DNA of 64,000 nucleotides from Streptomyces sp. MMG1533. Lineage in GTDB: Bacteria; Actinomycetota; Actinomycetes; Streptomycetales; Streptomycetaceae. The translations under genes and the position numbers were made by a program. Of this stretch, positions 17,802 through 26,890 are shown in pieces. The stretch covers positions 1-64,000 of the forward strand of contig NZ_LGDG01000002.1 of the NCBI RefSeq assembly GCF_001279775.1, given 5' to 3'. The notes under the pieces are model-generated. The model saw nothing but the letters and a program-made list of their open reading frames with translations, was not told where the DNA came from and searched no databases. Positions within the stretch are counted from its first letter, which is position 1, and the number at the start of each line of letters is the position of its first letter.

Positions 17802-17831
17802 CCGGGGGGCCGCCCGCGGGCGGCCCCCCGG
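17802..17831 (-). terminator. 30-bp perfect GC palindrome
   Basis: CCGGGGGGCCGCCCG followed directly by its exact reverse complement. It lies 14 nt after the stop of the cupredoxin-propeller gene and before the multicopper oxidase gene, with no T run. Probably a partial terminator or an RNA-stabilising hairpin that sets unequal expression within the operon. Confidence 0.75.
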
Positions 17832-17844
17832 CCGTGGTGCATCG

Positions 17845-20616
17845 CTACGAGCACTTGCTCCCGTAGTCGAGCGGGTTGCGCTGACGGCAGGTCAGCTGGT
17901 CGTTGACCGCGTTGCTGGGCGCGCGCTGAACCCAGCCGTTGTAGGCCAGCGGGACCGTGAGAACACCCTGACCACCCATGCCGGCGTAGTCGGTGATCTT
18001 GTCGTCCGTCTTGGTGTTGTCGTCACCGCTCAGGAGCATCCGGCCGACGACCTTGGCGTCCGAGATGTCGCCGTCGTTGTTCGGGTCGATGTCGACGACG
18101 GACATGGCGTTCGAGAACTTGCTCGAGACGTAGCCGTAGTAGCCTCCGCCCTTCTTGGCGCCGAAGTTGATGCCGTGGCACCCGGCGTCACAGGGGAGGT
18201 ACTTCACGATCTTGTCCGTCTTCGGGTCGATCACCGTGATGTTCGACGTCAGGGTGTTCGCCACCAGGAGCGCACTGCCGTCCGGACTGACCGGCAGCTG
18301 GATCGGCAGACCACCGAAGTCACCCGTGGCACCCTTGACCGGGTCGTAGTCGCCCCACAGGTCGATCTCCTTGTAGTGGGTCTTCGTGCCGCCGTCGACG
18401 CACGCGTCCTCCTTGATGGAGATGCACGAGACGGAGCCACCGAGGAAGTTGGCCTCGTACGCCTTGGCGCCGTCCGGTGTCATGCCGGTCGCGATCGGCA
18501 GCTCGCCGGTCTTCTCCTTGCGGATGTTGCCGGTCGGAATGTCCACGACGGTCGAGTCGTAGCTGTTCACGTTCGGCGTGACCATGTACTTGGCGTCGCC
18601 GCTCATCCAGTGGGCGTGCGGGTTGGCGATCTTCTCGCCCGGGCCCTGGACGGGAATACGCCGGTCGATGCCGGTGCCGCCCGGTGCCAGCTCCATGACC
18701 GCGCTACCGCCGTTGAGGGCGATGTGCAGTTGGTCCGTGTCCGTCCTGGTCATGACGTGGGACGGGTCGGGGCCGACCTTGATCTGCCGGATGAACTCAC
18801 CGGTCTTGCGGTCGAAGACGTCGAGCTTGTCGTTGAACCACTCGGTTTGGTAGATGTACTTTTCGTCGCGGTCCGTCCACATGTTGTGCGGATTGTTCAT
18901 GTTGATCTTGGGCAGCGCGACCTTGCGCTCGACGGTCCAGTTGGAGGCGTCGATCTTGGTGGCCGAACCCGGCTTGGACTTGCCCTCGAACTTCTCGAAC
19001 TGGGTGTCCACCCAGACCTCACCGACGCCCGGAACGCTGGGCTTCTGGTTCGCGGCGGGGAGGGTCTTCGGCGTGTTGAACTTGTTCTTCAGGTACGCGT
19101 CCAGGCTGGGGACGAGCTCCTGCTTGCCGTCGCTGGTGTTCATCAGGATCGGCGCCGGCGGGTAGGACGGGTTCCACTGCGTGGCCTGGGTGTCGCTGTA
19201 CCGCTGCCAGTTGTCCGGGACCGTGATGTTGAAGAACTTCTGCACCAGCTCGGCGATGATGTCGGCGTTGGACGGCACGTTCAGCGAGCGGCTGTTGACG
19301 CGCAGCTTCTTGCCGAAGTCCAGACCCGGGGTGAGGGGGTCGTCGACGACGGTCGCACCGAGCATGAACGGGTGCACCTTGCACGCGAAGGCGTACAGGC
19401 CCGGCTCGGTCAGCTGGACGCTGGTCTTGCCGACGAAGGCGCCGCCCTGGTCGAAGGGGAAGCCCTTCGCTCCGTCCGGCCAGATGAGCCCGGTGACGGT
19501 GTGCGCCGAGGCTGCTGCGGGAGCCGAGATGTCGAAGTTCGCCGTCACCGGGAGCTCGACGTCGTTGGTCTCGGCGTACTTCTGGATGTCCGCCAGAAGC
19601 GGGAGCAGCTCGGCGCCGACCGGCAGGTCGTCCAGCGTGGTCGGCGCGTTCGCCGGCTTGTCCTTCATCTCGTCGGACAGCTGGTCGAGCAGCGTGGCCG
19701 CCTCCTTGGCGCGGGGGTCGCCATCGGGCAGGACCTTGCTGATGGCGTCCTTGGTCGAGTCCAGACCCAGCAGCTTCAGCGGGTCGACCCCGAGGTCACC
19801 GATCAGCGGTGCGTCCGAGCCGTCGTAGTCGAACCCGTCGAGGCCGGGCAGGTCGCCGTTGAGCGCGCCGAGGGCGTCGTCACCGAGCAGGCCGCCTTCG
19901 CCGGTCGCATCACCTATCAGGGGGAGGCCGTCGAGGTTCAGCCCCGGAAGGCTGGACGTGGTGGTGCTGAGCGGTACGCGCGGCATCTCGGCCACCGCAA
20001 GGGCACGACCGCCGAACAGGTTGGTGTTCGTGTCGAACCACGCGTTCTGGTTGTCGGTGAGGTGGAAGGAGACGGGCAGGGGCCCGACGCCGACCGGGCC
20101 ACCGCCCGAACCGTCACCGCCCGTACCGCCCGAGGGCGCCGGGGAGCTGGTACCCGTGGAAGTCGGCGTCGGTGTCGGGCTGGAGCTGCTGGTGGAGGTC
20201 GGGGTCGGGGTCGGCGAGGGCGACGACGAACCGCCGACGACCACAGTGCCGTTCATGTCCGGGTGGAACCTGCAGTGGTAGTTGAAGGTCCCAGCCGACG
20301 TGAAGGTGAAGGAGTAGTTCGCCCCCGGACCGAGGTCGGGTGAGTTCAGCGGTCCCCCGGTCACGCTGTGGGTGACGCTGTCGTCATTCGACCAGGCCAC
20401 GGAGTCACCGACCGCTACGTTGATGCTGGCCGGGTTGTACTGCAGATTCCTGATCGAGACCGAGTGCGTCGCCGCGGAGGCCACGGGAGCGGCCATGGCC
20501 AAGGCGAACCCGCTCAAGGCGAGCGCCGTGGCGCCCGCCAGGGCACGCGTCGTCCAGGGCCGGCGTTGTCGCCACCCCCTGGACGAGCGCATGCGTGGCA
20601 CATTGAGAATGCGCAT
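17845..20616 (-). CDS. secreted two-cupredoxin plus beta-propeller protein
   Basis: 923 residues from the ATG at 20616, where GAGAAGGG has the right spacing; longer starts upstream lack one. Signal peptide about 24-49, ending ASA. Cupredoxin 1 (about 50-130) has a full type-1 copper set: His83, Cys115, His118, Met121 (HCRFHPDM). A Ser/Thr/Pro linker follows, then a helical insert, then cupredoxin 2 with His372, Cys412, His415, Met418 (ACKVHPFM). The C-terminal 350 residues are YVTN-like propeller repeats with inward His candidates in NNPHNMW, DPSHVM, NPHAHW and GCHGINFG. It is an extracellular electron-transfer or copper enzyme, first in the minus-strand copper block. The reaction is unknown. 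Confidence 0.85.
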   Translation of the reverse strand: MRILNVPRMRSSRGWRQRRPWTTRALAGATALALSGFALAMAAPVASAATHSVSIRNLQYNPASINVAVGDSVAWSNDDSVTHSVTGGPLNSPDLGPGANYSFTFTSAGTFNYHCRFHPDMNGTVVVGGSSSPSPTPTPTSTSSSSPTPTPTSTGTSSPAPSGGTGGDGSGGGPVGVGPLPVSFHLTDNQNAWFDTNTNLFGGRALAVAEMPRVPLSTTTSSLPGLNLDGLPLIGDATGEGGLLGDDALGALNGDLPGLDGFDYDGSDAPLIGDLGVDPLKLLGLDSTKDAISKVLPDGDPRAKEAATLLDQLSDEMKDKPANAPTTLDDLPVGAELLPLLADIQKYAETNDVELPVTANFDISAPAAASAHTVTGLIWPDGAKGFPFDQGGAFVGKTSVQLTEPGLYAFACKVHPFMLGATVVDDPLTPGLDFGKKLRVNSRSLNVPSNADIIAELVQKFFNITVPDNWQRYSDTQATQWNPSYPPAPILMNTSDGKQELVPSLDAYLKNKFNTPKTLPAANQKPSVPGVGEVWVDTQFEKFEGKSKPGSATKIDASNWTVERKVALPKINMNNPHNMWTDRDEKYIYQTEWFNDKLDVFDRKTGEFIRQIKVGPDPSHVMTRTDTDQLHIALNGGSAVMELAPGGTGIDRRIPVQGPGEKIANPHAHWMSGDAKYMVTPNVNSYDSTVVDIPTGNIRKEKTGELPIATGMTPDGAKAYEANFLGGSVSCISIKEDACVDGGTKTHYKEIDLWGDYDPVKGATGDFGGLPIQLPVSPDGSALLVANTLTSNITVIDPKTDKIVKYLPCDAGCHGINFGAKKGGGYYGYVSSKFSNAMSVVDIDPNNDGDISDAKVVGRMLLSGDDNTKTDDKITDYAGMGGQGVLTVPLAYNGWVQRAPSNAVNDQLTCRQRNPLDYGSKCS

Positions 20617-21206
20617 CATAACCCTTCTCTCACTTAGAGCTGAGTGCATCGGCAGGCACCACCACAAAGGCTTCACAGTCACCACTGGAAATGCGCGGAG
20701 AAACGACCCGACGAGACCCGCGAATCGCCTCCGATTCCACCCCTCAGCGGCAACTCGGACTTCACCTTCACGGCGTGTAGCGAACATTAACTGAGCCTTT
20801 ATGTCCCACTTATCTCTGCATTGTTAACCAAAGATTAATAGAGATTCACTCGAGCTCCAGGGGCACGTGAAGACGAACATTGAGGCGTAATTACAACGCC
20901 AACGAAAACAAAAGGCAGACACCTCGGCGAGCGATCGAAGAGCGAAAGCGAGGCGTTCCAAAAGGTCAGGGCGGGCGCGGTGATCACGCGAAAGTGTCAG
21001 GTATTTGCCTTCCAAGCCCGCGGCATCAGGGTCACGTTCTACGGGAAGCCAGGATTAATTCCGTGAACCCTGGCCAAGGGAGCCGACCGAATGCCACCAT
21101 GACAGCGCGAACGCAGGGGCCGTCGGCACCCCGGGGCCGAGCACGGCCCTGCGCGATTCACCGGACTCGGCCGCACCCAACCGGCCCCACAGGACAGAAA
21201 GCGAGA
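20617..21206. promoter_or_regulatory. divergent control region, AT-rich core
   Basis: No gene. 20785-20880 is markedly AT-rich for this genome (TTAACTGAGCC, TTGTTAACCAAAGATTAATA), as expected for promoters of the divergent copper block and the mmpS-like gene. No CsoR-type palindrome was recognised. Confidence 0.45.
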
Positions 21207-21668
21207 ATGCCTATGCCTCCCTCACGAGACGGTTACCGCACCAGGTGGTTCCTCTGGTCGCTGGGCGTCCTGCTGCTCGCCACTGCCGGCGGCATCGTCA
21301 TCGTGGCCTCCGGCGGCTTTGAAGATCCAAGCACTGCGGAGCAGGCGCGGCAGGCTCTCCAGCCCACCCGGCACACGGTCATCTACCAGGTCACGAGCCC
21401 CGGCTCGACGTCAGCACTGATCACTTACCGGGCGGACGGCGTCAACAACGACAAGGGCGTGGACAACGCCAAGCTCCCGTGGAAGAAGGAGGTCGTCATC
21501 ACGGCCGGACCCGGGGCTGCCGTGGCCCAGGTGATGGCGGCGGGCGGGAAGGCCGGGTCGGTCTCCTGCTCCATTCGCGTCGACGGCCGGATCGTCGACA
21601 GGCAGACCGCCAACGGCCAGTTCACCGATGTGTCCTGCTCAAGTGTCGTGCAGCCCGGCGCAGGGTGA
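21207..21668 (+). CDS. MmpS-like membrane protein
   Basis: 153 residues from the ATG at 21207; the upstream in-frame extension is not protein-like. One membrane helix (WFLWSLGVLLLATAGGIVIV), then an outside domain with HTVIYQVTSPGSTSALITY, LPWKKEVVI and SCSIRVDGRIVDRQTANG, the pattern of actinobacterial MmpS proteins with conserved KLPWKK and a cysteine pair. In mycobacteria, MmpS proteins assist MmpL RND lipid transporters; no MmpL gene is nearby, so the partner here is unknown. A hairpin follows at 21682-21720. Confidence 0.8.
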   Translation: MPMPPSRDGYRTRWFLWSLGVLLLATAGGIVIVASGGFEDPSTAEQARQALQPTRHTVIYQVTSPGSTSALITYRADGVNNDKGVDNAKLPWKKEVVITAGPGAAVAQVMAAGGKAGSVSCSIRVDGRIVDRQTANGQFTDVSCSSVVQPGAG

Positions 21669-21681
21669 CGGTGAGCGGATG

Positions 21682-21720
21682 CCGGGGCGCCCCACGCTTC
21701 GGCACCCGCCGGCGCCCCGG
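21682..21720 (+). terminator. hairpin after the mmpS-like gene
   Basis: Perfect 10-bp arms CCGGGGCGCC and GGCGCCCCGG with a 19-nt loop, 13 nt after the stop. An A-rich run lies further down. Confidence 0.65.
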
Positions 21721-21852
21721 GGCTAAACCGTCAGGACAGACAAGAAAAAAGGGAAAAGGAAAACGACAGCCAGAGTCCAGCTCATTATCCGAACGGAAGT
21801 CGGTTCTTCGACCAAGGCGTTCTCCGGCATTATTAGCCGCCTGCCGAAGAGA

Positions 21853-23053
21853 TCAGGTCGAGCACGTACGTCCCACCGGGATACTGGCCGTAGCGATGGA
21901 ACTGGTTTCAGGCATCTTGTCGTGGCTCCGGTGGATCCAGCGCGAACCGTTCTGGTAGATGTCGCACTGATCGGCGTGGCCGATATCGGTAACCGGATTG
22001 CGGTAGGGGCTGTCGACGTTGGGGGCGATCACCGCGCGGGCGCTCTGGTCGTTCCGCAGCAGCCGGACCGAGAAATCTGCTCCAGTGCCAGTGCACCGGG
22101 AACCGTACGCAGAAATTGCCGCTGATATTCTTGTGGCGCGGGGTCGGACTGATGCCCTTCGGTGTGAACGTACAGGGGTTTGGCTGCAGGTAGTGGCGTG
22201 CCGCGGCCTCGGCCCGGTAATTTCCGGTTTCGTACACCATCCCCGGGCCGTCGCCGTGAAACCGGTATTCGGAGCCGTCGCCGCTTTCACGCCCGATTCC
22301 ATCGTCGGTGGCGACGGTGTACGGGCCCGGAATGCAGGCCTCGGGCGTGGTGCGGGACATGGTCAGCGTGCGGATGCCGAGGGGCGGAGTGGCGCCCGGT
22401 GCGGCGCCGCCCGGCGTTTCTTCGACGTCGGTGGCGGCCGGGGTGACCTCGCCCCCGTAGCGGTACCGGGTCATAGTGCGCGGTGCGCCCCCGGCTACGG
22501 GAAGACTGCGATCGGCGTCGATCTCGTACGCTCCCCGGTGTCCTGGCACAGCACGGGTGCGGGCATCGATCTCGAGACGTTCTATCTCGAGACGTTCGAT
22601 GTCACGGGACAGGGCTTCGGCGCGTCCGCTCGGGCCGCGGTCGATCGTGACGGTCCATCGGCCGGCATGCCAGGTGCCACCGGCGACGGCCGTGGGAAGG
22701 TGTTCGTCGTCCACGGCCGCGCGTGCCGCGGCGATCGCGTCTTCGGCGCTGACGGGGAAGGACGCCGCATCGGCTGTTCCCCGAGCGGCGGACAGGCGGA
22801 CGACGGCACCGGTGCGGCGGCCCACCTCCGCGGTGACTGCACGGGCACCGGCCTCGCCCGCTTCGACGGCCCGAAAGCGGGGCAGCCGCAGCGCGTCACC
22901 GTCCAGGTGGCTGACGGCCTCCCGGCCGACGAGCCGCCGGTCGGCGAGGAAACCGGAGACGTTGTCCCGGACGAAGCGCTGCGCGGCCTCGCGTGCCTGG
23001 TCGGCGGAGGGCACGTGGTCGCGGCTGCCGGCTCCGCTCCTGCATCGAGTCAC
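21853..23053 (-). pseudogene. hypothetical protein with apparent frameshift
   Basis: From 23053 one frame reads about 325 protein-like residues: a charged N-terminus, a PepSY-like stretch (FPVSAEDAIAAARAAVDD, TWHAGRWTVTID), then MSRTTPEACIPGPYTVATDD. At about 22075 this frame turns low-complexity, while the neighbouring frame becomes protein-like: DFSVRLLRNDQSARAVIAP, CDIYQNGSRWIHRSHDKMP, ending at 21853. The two halves fit one protein of about 400 residues split by a single-base frameshift near the segment read as SRFLG in one frame and GADFS in the other. No signal peptide or membrane helix is seen. It could be a true mutation or a sequencing error. Confidence 0.55.
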
Positions 23054-23217
23054 GCGTAACTCGCCTCCTCACAGAGCCGCCTCGGCGGCAGTGGCGTGGA
23101 TACGTCACCTGCTCTACGGGGACGAGCGGGCCGTGAGTCGCACGAGAGGAGAAACTTTTCGAGAGAGTGCGCGGACGCTGTGACCCCGGCGCCGAGGCGG
23201 CGGCCGAGTTCCCGTCG

Positions 23218-24294
23218 TCAGCGGACCGACAGCGGCGTGCCAAGCGCACGGCCCGGCTCGATCGAGCCGATCGGACGAAGTGGGTCGAGCGGCGGAACCG
23301 ACAGCCGGGATGGGACTACGGCGGACACGTCCGGCGCCGTCGGCAGAGCCGGTTCGGGCGCCTCCGGCAGCGCGGGCAAGGCGGGAAGGGCGGGCACGGC
23401 GGGAAGGGCGGAAACGGCGGGAAGAACAGCGCCCTGCAGGTTCGACAGGGCCGAGGACGCCGACGACAGAGGGCCCACGGCCGTCGGCGGGACCGGACCG
23501 TCCCCGAGCCCGACGGGAAGATCAGACGAGGCCGTCTCGGACGCCTTCGGTTCTCTGCGCCCCGGCGGGAGGCCCGGAGCCGCGGGGAGATGCGTTACGT
23601 ACGGACGGAGCCGCGAAGGCGCAGTCTCCTCCGTCTCCGCTTCGGAAGATGTGCTCAGGGCCAGTCCCGCCACCGTCAGGGTCACCGCCACGGACGCCAG
23701 CGCGGCTGTCTGCGCGCCTTCCCTCAGCACTCGCGGCCGCCAGCGCCACACCCAGACGGCGAGAACCAGTGTCGCCGCCAGTACGGCGCGGAGCGCCCTG
23801 CGGGCCCTGGCCAGAAGCGACCGGACCGCCTGGTAGCTGAGTCCGGTTCGCTGCGAAATCTGTTCGAGGTCCAAGCCCTGCGCCCTCAGGCTCAGCACCT
23901 CCGCCTGGCGTATCGGAAGGTCCGCGCTGCGGCCGGCAAGCCACTTCGCCTCCGCCTGGTCGCACACCGCGTCCTCCACCGTGGCGGGTCCGGCCGCGGT
24001 GCGCGCCGAACGGGTGTGCACCTCGGCCTCGCGGTTGATCTGCCGGTACCGGTCGACGCACAGCCGTATCGTCACCGATGTCAGCCAAGCGCCCAGCCGG
24101 GCGTCGTCCAGGTTGGCGCTTTCTGCCGCACGGACCATGGCTTCGTGCACCGCGTCCTCGGCGTCATCCACATTCATGGACCGCCGTCGCGCCACCTTCA
24201 GCAAGGACTCACGGTGGCTCAGCACCCGCTGCCAGCGATCGGCGGGATGCCCGTCCGCCGAACCTCGCTCCGCAGGCTCATCGTGTCCGCTCAC
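23218..24294 (-). CDS. ECF-type sigma factor with membrane tail
   Basis: 358 residues. Region sigma-2 is about 25-92 (DDAEDAVHEAMVRA, LGAWLTSVTIRLCVDRYR) and sigma-4 is about 117-170 (LSLRAQGLDLEQISQRTGLS, then RSLLARARRALRA). Unlike soluble ECF factors, it continues with two hydrophobic segments (about 170-183 and 195-213) and then a 140-residue Pro/Ala-rich tail (PALPALPALPEAPEPALP) that would lie outside. The fused tail may act as a built-in anti-sigma or tether (inference). Its start overlaps the end of the HTH gene by 17 nt, so the two are translated together. Confidence 0.85.
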   Translation of the reverse strand: MSGHDEPAERGSADGHPADRWQRVLSHRESLLKVARRRSMNVDDAEDAVHEAMVRAAESANLDDARLGAWLTSVTIRLCVDRYRQINREAEVHTRSARTAAGPATVEDAVCDQAEAKWLAGRSADLPIRQAEVLSLRAQGLDLEQISQRTGLSYQAVRSLLARARRALRAVLAATLVLAVWVWRWRPRVLREGAQTAALASVAVTLTVAGLALSTSSEAETEETAPSRLRPYVTHLPAAPGLPPGRREPKASETASSDLPVGLGDGPVPPTAVGPLSSASSALSNLQGAVLPAVSALPAVPALPALPALPEAPEPALPTAPDVSAVVPSRLSVPPLDPLRPIGSIEPGRALGTPLSVR

Positions 24295-24727
24295 TGTCGC
24301 CTCTCACGCCGCCGAGATCACCTGTCGGCCACCGCTCACGAACCAGCACAGCGCGAGGCCCGTGCGTGGGGGCTCCTGTCGAAGACGCCGCAACGAACGG
24401 GGTCAACCCAGCGCCTCGGCGCGGCTCCTGGCCCTCTGCGTCGGACTGCGCGCCCGCGGGGTGGCCGAGGTCCGCGACATCGCCGCAGGCGAACAGTTGG
24501 GCACGCGCAGTGTCGTTGAGCTGCAGCCCGTCGGCGAGCAGTTCGGCGACCGCGCGCGACGGCCGGCACAGTCCGGCTTCCACATCGAGCAGGTAGGAAG
24601 CGGACAGGCCGAGCGGCCGTGCGGCTTCGCGTAACCGCCAACCACGCCGGAGCCTGGCCGCGTTCAGCATCGGGCCGAGTCCAACGGCCGGTATACGGCC
24701 GGGCTGTACCGCGAGAACATCTCCCAT
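24278..24727 (-). CDS. XRE-type helix-turn-helix protein
   Basis: 149 residues from the ATG at 24727. The HTH is at about 20-65: LRRGWRLREAARPLGLSASY, then EAGLCRPSRAVAELLADGL, the Cro/C1 fold in which a start helix is followed by turn and recognition helices. The second half is polar and looks unstructured. It overlaps the sigma gene by 17 nt, so it probably controls or responds with it. No effector domain is visible. Confidence 0.75.
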   Translation of the reverse strand: MGDVLAVQPGRIPAVGLGPMLNAARLRRGWRLREAARPLGLSASYLLDVEAGLCRPSRAVAELLADGLQLNDTARAQLFACGDVADLGHPAGAQSDAEGQEPRRGAGLTPFVAASSTGAPTHGPRAVLVRERWPTGDLGGVRGDSERTR

Positions 24728-25204
24728 CGACAACCACCCCAAGTCAGAGGCTATGCCGCCGTCTCGCCGTCCCGATGTCTACGGCGTTTCCTGAGCATTA
24801 CAGGCCCGGCAGCGGCCTGTGGCGTGTGTGACAGCAGACAACAGCGCCCACGGCGCATCGGAGACCGGTCAGCGGATCCGTGCATCCCGCGGCCTCGAAG
24901 GGCTTTTGCGCCTTGAGCCCGTGGGAGTCGTCGACCTCCTTGTCGGGACTGTTCGACGTCGGCTGCGCGTGCGTCAGCCGAAAGTGGCGCGGATGTCGGC
25001 GTGCGCGTCGTTGAACGTCGCCGTGTCGACGCGCTCGGCACGTGTGTACGCGGACCATGTGTCTCACGCCTTCTGACCGGGGTCGCGGTAGGTGGTGCAG
25101 CGCGCCGCGCTGGTGGTCCATCCACCGGGTCGCCAGGTGCTTTCGGGCATCACCCAGCTGACCGTCCCGGTTGGCGCCGGACGGACTCGCGGCTGCCTCG
25201 TCCC
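24728..25204. other. eroded region without an intact gene
   Basis: Short open frames only. A minus-strand run near 25065-24980 (DTWSAYTRAERVDTATFN) is protein-like but isolated between stops. It is read as debris next to the IS3 and beta-helix fragments. Confidence 0.4.
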
Positions 25205-25375
25205 TCGGTGCACCTGGCCCACGACGGCATCGCGGCCTCCATCGGCTCGGTCGGCGACGCATACGACAACGCCCTGATGGAATCCACGATCGGCCTCTAC
25301 AAGACCGAGCTGATCAAGCCGCAACGGCCCTGGAAGACCCTGGCCGAGATCGAGTTGGCCACCGCCCCCGACGGC
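25205..25375 (+). pseudogene. IS3-family transposase (OrfB) fragment
   Basis: About 55 residues of the integrase core C-terminal part: HDGIAASIGSVGDAYDNALM, ESTIGLYKTELI, RPWKTLAEIELATA. This is the stretch around the third catalytic acid of IS3 OrfB (the Glu in NALMESTIGL). It has no start, the upstream half is gone, and it is cut at about 25371, exactly where the beta-helix gene copy begins. Confidence 0.85.
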
Positions 25376-25720
25376 TGACCGCGCGGGATATGCCCGCCGT
25401 GACCGTGTGCCAGGACCCATCCGTCCGCGACCAGTCCACAGGCCGGCCATTGCCCGCTGCCGCGTGGCGCGAAGGCGCCTTCCTGCCCGAACGTGATGAT
25501 CAGCACCAGTAGATCGAGGGAGCGGAGGACGGCGTTGAAATCCGGTGCCTTGTCAGCTTCGAGCGGGGCTGGGGATGCAGGCCGGAGAACGGTGCGCCGC
25601 AGACGAGCAGAGCCATCAGCCACAGACCTGCGCGGAGAGGCCGGTAGCCGTAGCCGACGGCTACGTCCTGGACATGGCCCCAGGCGCGGGAGTGCGGGGA
25701 GAGAGTGGTGCGGCGGGGCG
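25376..25720 (-). pseudogene. broken copy of the 7168-8754 gene end
   Basis: The DNA matches 7183-7500 closely, including CGAAGGCGCCTTCCTGCCCG and the stop region GACGGCTGA. In translation, pieces such as SRAWGHVQDVAVGYGYRP, LRAGLWLMALLVCGA and IITFGQEGAFAPRGSGQW appear in different frames, so it has frameshifts and lacks the whole beta-helix part. It is a duplicate relic of the C-terminal membrane domain. Confidence 0.85.
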
Positions 25721-25908
25721 AGGCCGGGCAGGCCGCAGCCGGCACCTGGTGATCGTGCCGGTCCCGGAAAGCAGCCGAGAGGACGTACGCGAACACGCGG
25801 ACCTGCGGTTCGGGCCGGCAGCCCTGCCAATCGGCCGACGAGCTCTGACCCATGTCCGGCGTACGCTTGAGCCGGGGCATCGGTGGTCAACCTCGCGAGG
25901 TGATGAAG

Positions 25909-26649
25909 ATGCTCGACTTGTCCTCCAGGCTGTCGGACATTCCGCCGACACGAGGTCAGGCACCCTGGCCCCATCACGAGTACGTCAAGGGCTGGGGCGT
26001 GTTCGGTCTGCCCTTCGACTCCGGTCACGTCCTCGCACTGCGTGTCTTTCCGGAGAACTCCTTCAGTCCCTACCGCACGCTGTGGCACCGCGACCCGAGC
26101 GGCAATTGGTCCATCCACGTCGACGGGGCACGACTCGACACCGCATGCCCCAGGTACTACGGCGCCGCCTGCGCCCGGACGGGATACGCCCACATCACCC
26201 TCACTTGGACAGGCCCGGCCTCCCTACGGGTCGTGATGGATTCTCCTTCACTGGACTGGACCCTCACCGCCTCCTCGACCCGGCTCCTCGATGTCCTCAA
26301 CGGCATCAGCACAGCGCTACCGCTCGCCACCTGGCGCCCTCGCCCTCTGATTCGGGCTCGGGAGCGTTTGGCTCGCGCGCTGGGCATGGGGCACCTGCAG
26401 ATGTCCGGCCTGATGCCAAGCGGCCACACCGGAACGCTCATGCCACAGCAGATGTATTTCGTGGATGACTCACGAGCCACCCTCGACGACGTCGACCTCG
26501 GACTCCCCGTCCATCTGCCCGAGAATCCGCGGATCGGTGACGTGCCCCTGCCGGCCCGCGGCGTCCTCGCCATCGGCCAGGCAGTCTGGGAGATCCTGGA
26601 CCGGACCGAATACGAACGCGCCCGCTCCGAGACCGCCCGACCGTCGTAG
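25909..26649 (+). CDS. hypothetical, possibly lipocalin/AttH-like
   Basis: 246 residues from the ATG at 25909, with GCGAGG eight nt before it; an ATG at 25903 is too close. The protein is beta-rich in its first 120 residues with Trp/His-rich strands (HEYVKGWGVFGLPFDSGHVL, TLWHRDPSGNWSIHVDG), then a helix-rich middle (RARERLARALGMGHLQMSG) and another beta part (MPQQMYFVDDSRATLDDVDL). This resembles the AttH/CrtC-type lipocalin-like fold that sits on lipophilic substrates, but I recognise no diagnostic motif, so function is open. No signal peptide. Confidence 0.6.
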   Translation: MLDLSSRLSDIPPTRGQAPWPHHEYVKGWGVFGLPFDSGHVLALRVFPENSFSPYRTLWHRDPSGNWSIHVDGARLDTACPRYYGAACARTGYAHITLTWTGPASLRVVMDSPSLDWTLTASSTRLLDVLNGISTALPLATWRPRPLIRARERLARALGMGHLQMSGLMPSGHTGTLMPQQMYFVDDSRATLDDVDLGLPVHLPENPRIGDVPLPARGVLAIGQAVWEILDRTEYERARSETARPS

Positions 26650-26822
26650 GTTCAGACCTCCGCGGCTCCCCCGCTCGCATCACAGCCGGGCGCGCCGCAG
26701 CCGTGCCGGATCCAGCGGTAGGCCACGGTCGTCACCGGCAAGCATCGGACACAGTCGGGGCGAGAGATCAGAACGGTCGGCACGCAGGTCACAAGGCGTA
26801 CCGCCCCGTCCCTCCCCCACCA

Positions 26823-26887
26823 CCACGTCCGCCATCTCCTGGGCCGTGCGCATCACGTAGAGGGTGCTGCCCACCTGCGCGCTGACG
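26823..26887 (-). pseudogene. SpoIIE-phosphatase gene fragment
   Basis: 65 nt that match 62279-62343 inside the SpoIIE-type gene with two differences, reading VSAQVGSTLYVMRTAQEMAD on the minus strand. Homology ends sharply on both sides. It is a scrap of a close relative, not a gene. Confidence 0.85.
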
Positions 26888-26890
26888 ATG

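Noticed and set aside
15508..20343. A 1611-residue open frame on the plus strand
   Set aside because: It lies antisense to the copper block, is Arg/Val/Gly-rich without family features, and is an artefact of third-position GC in the real genes.
20617..21206. A CsoR or CueR operator before the copper block
   Set aside because: No convincing copper-regulator palindrome was found; only general AT-richness is reported.
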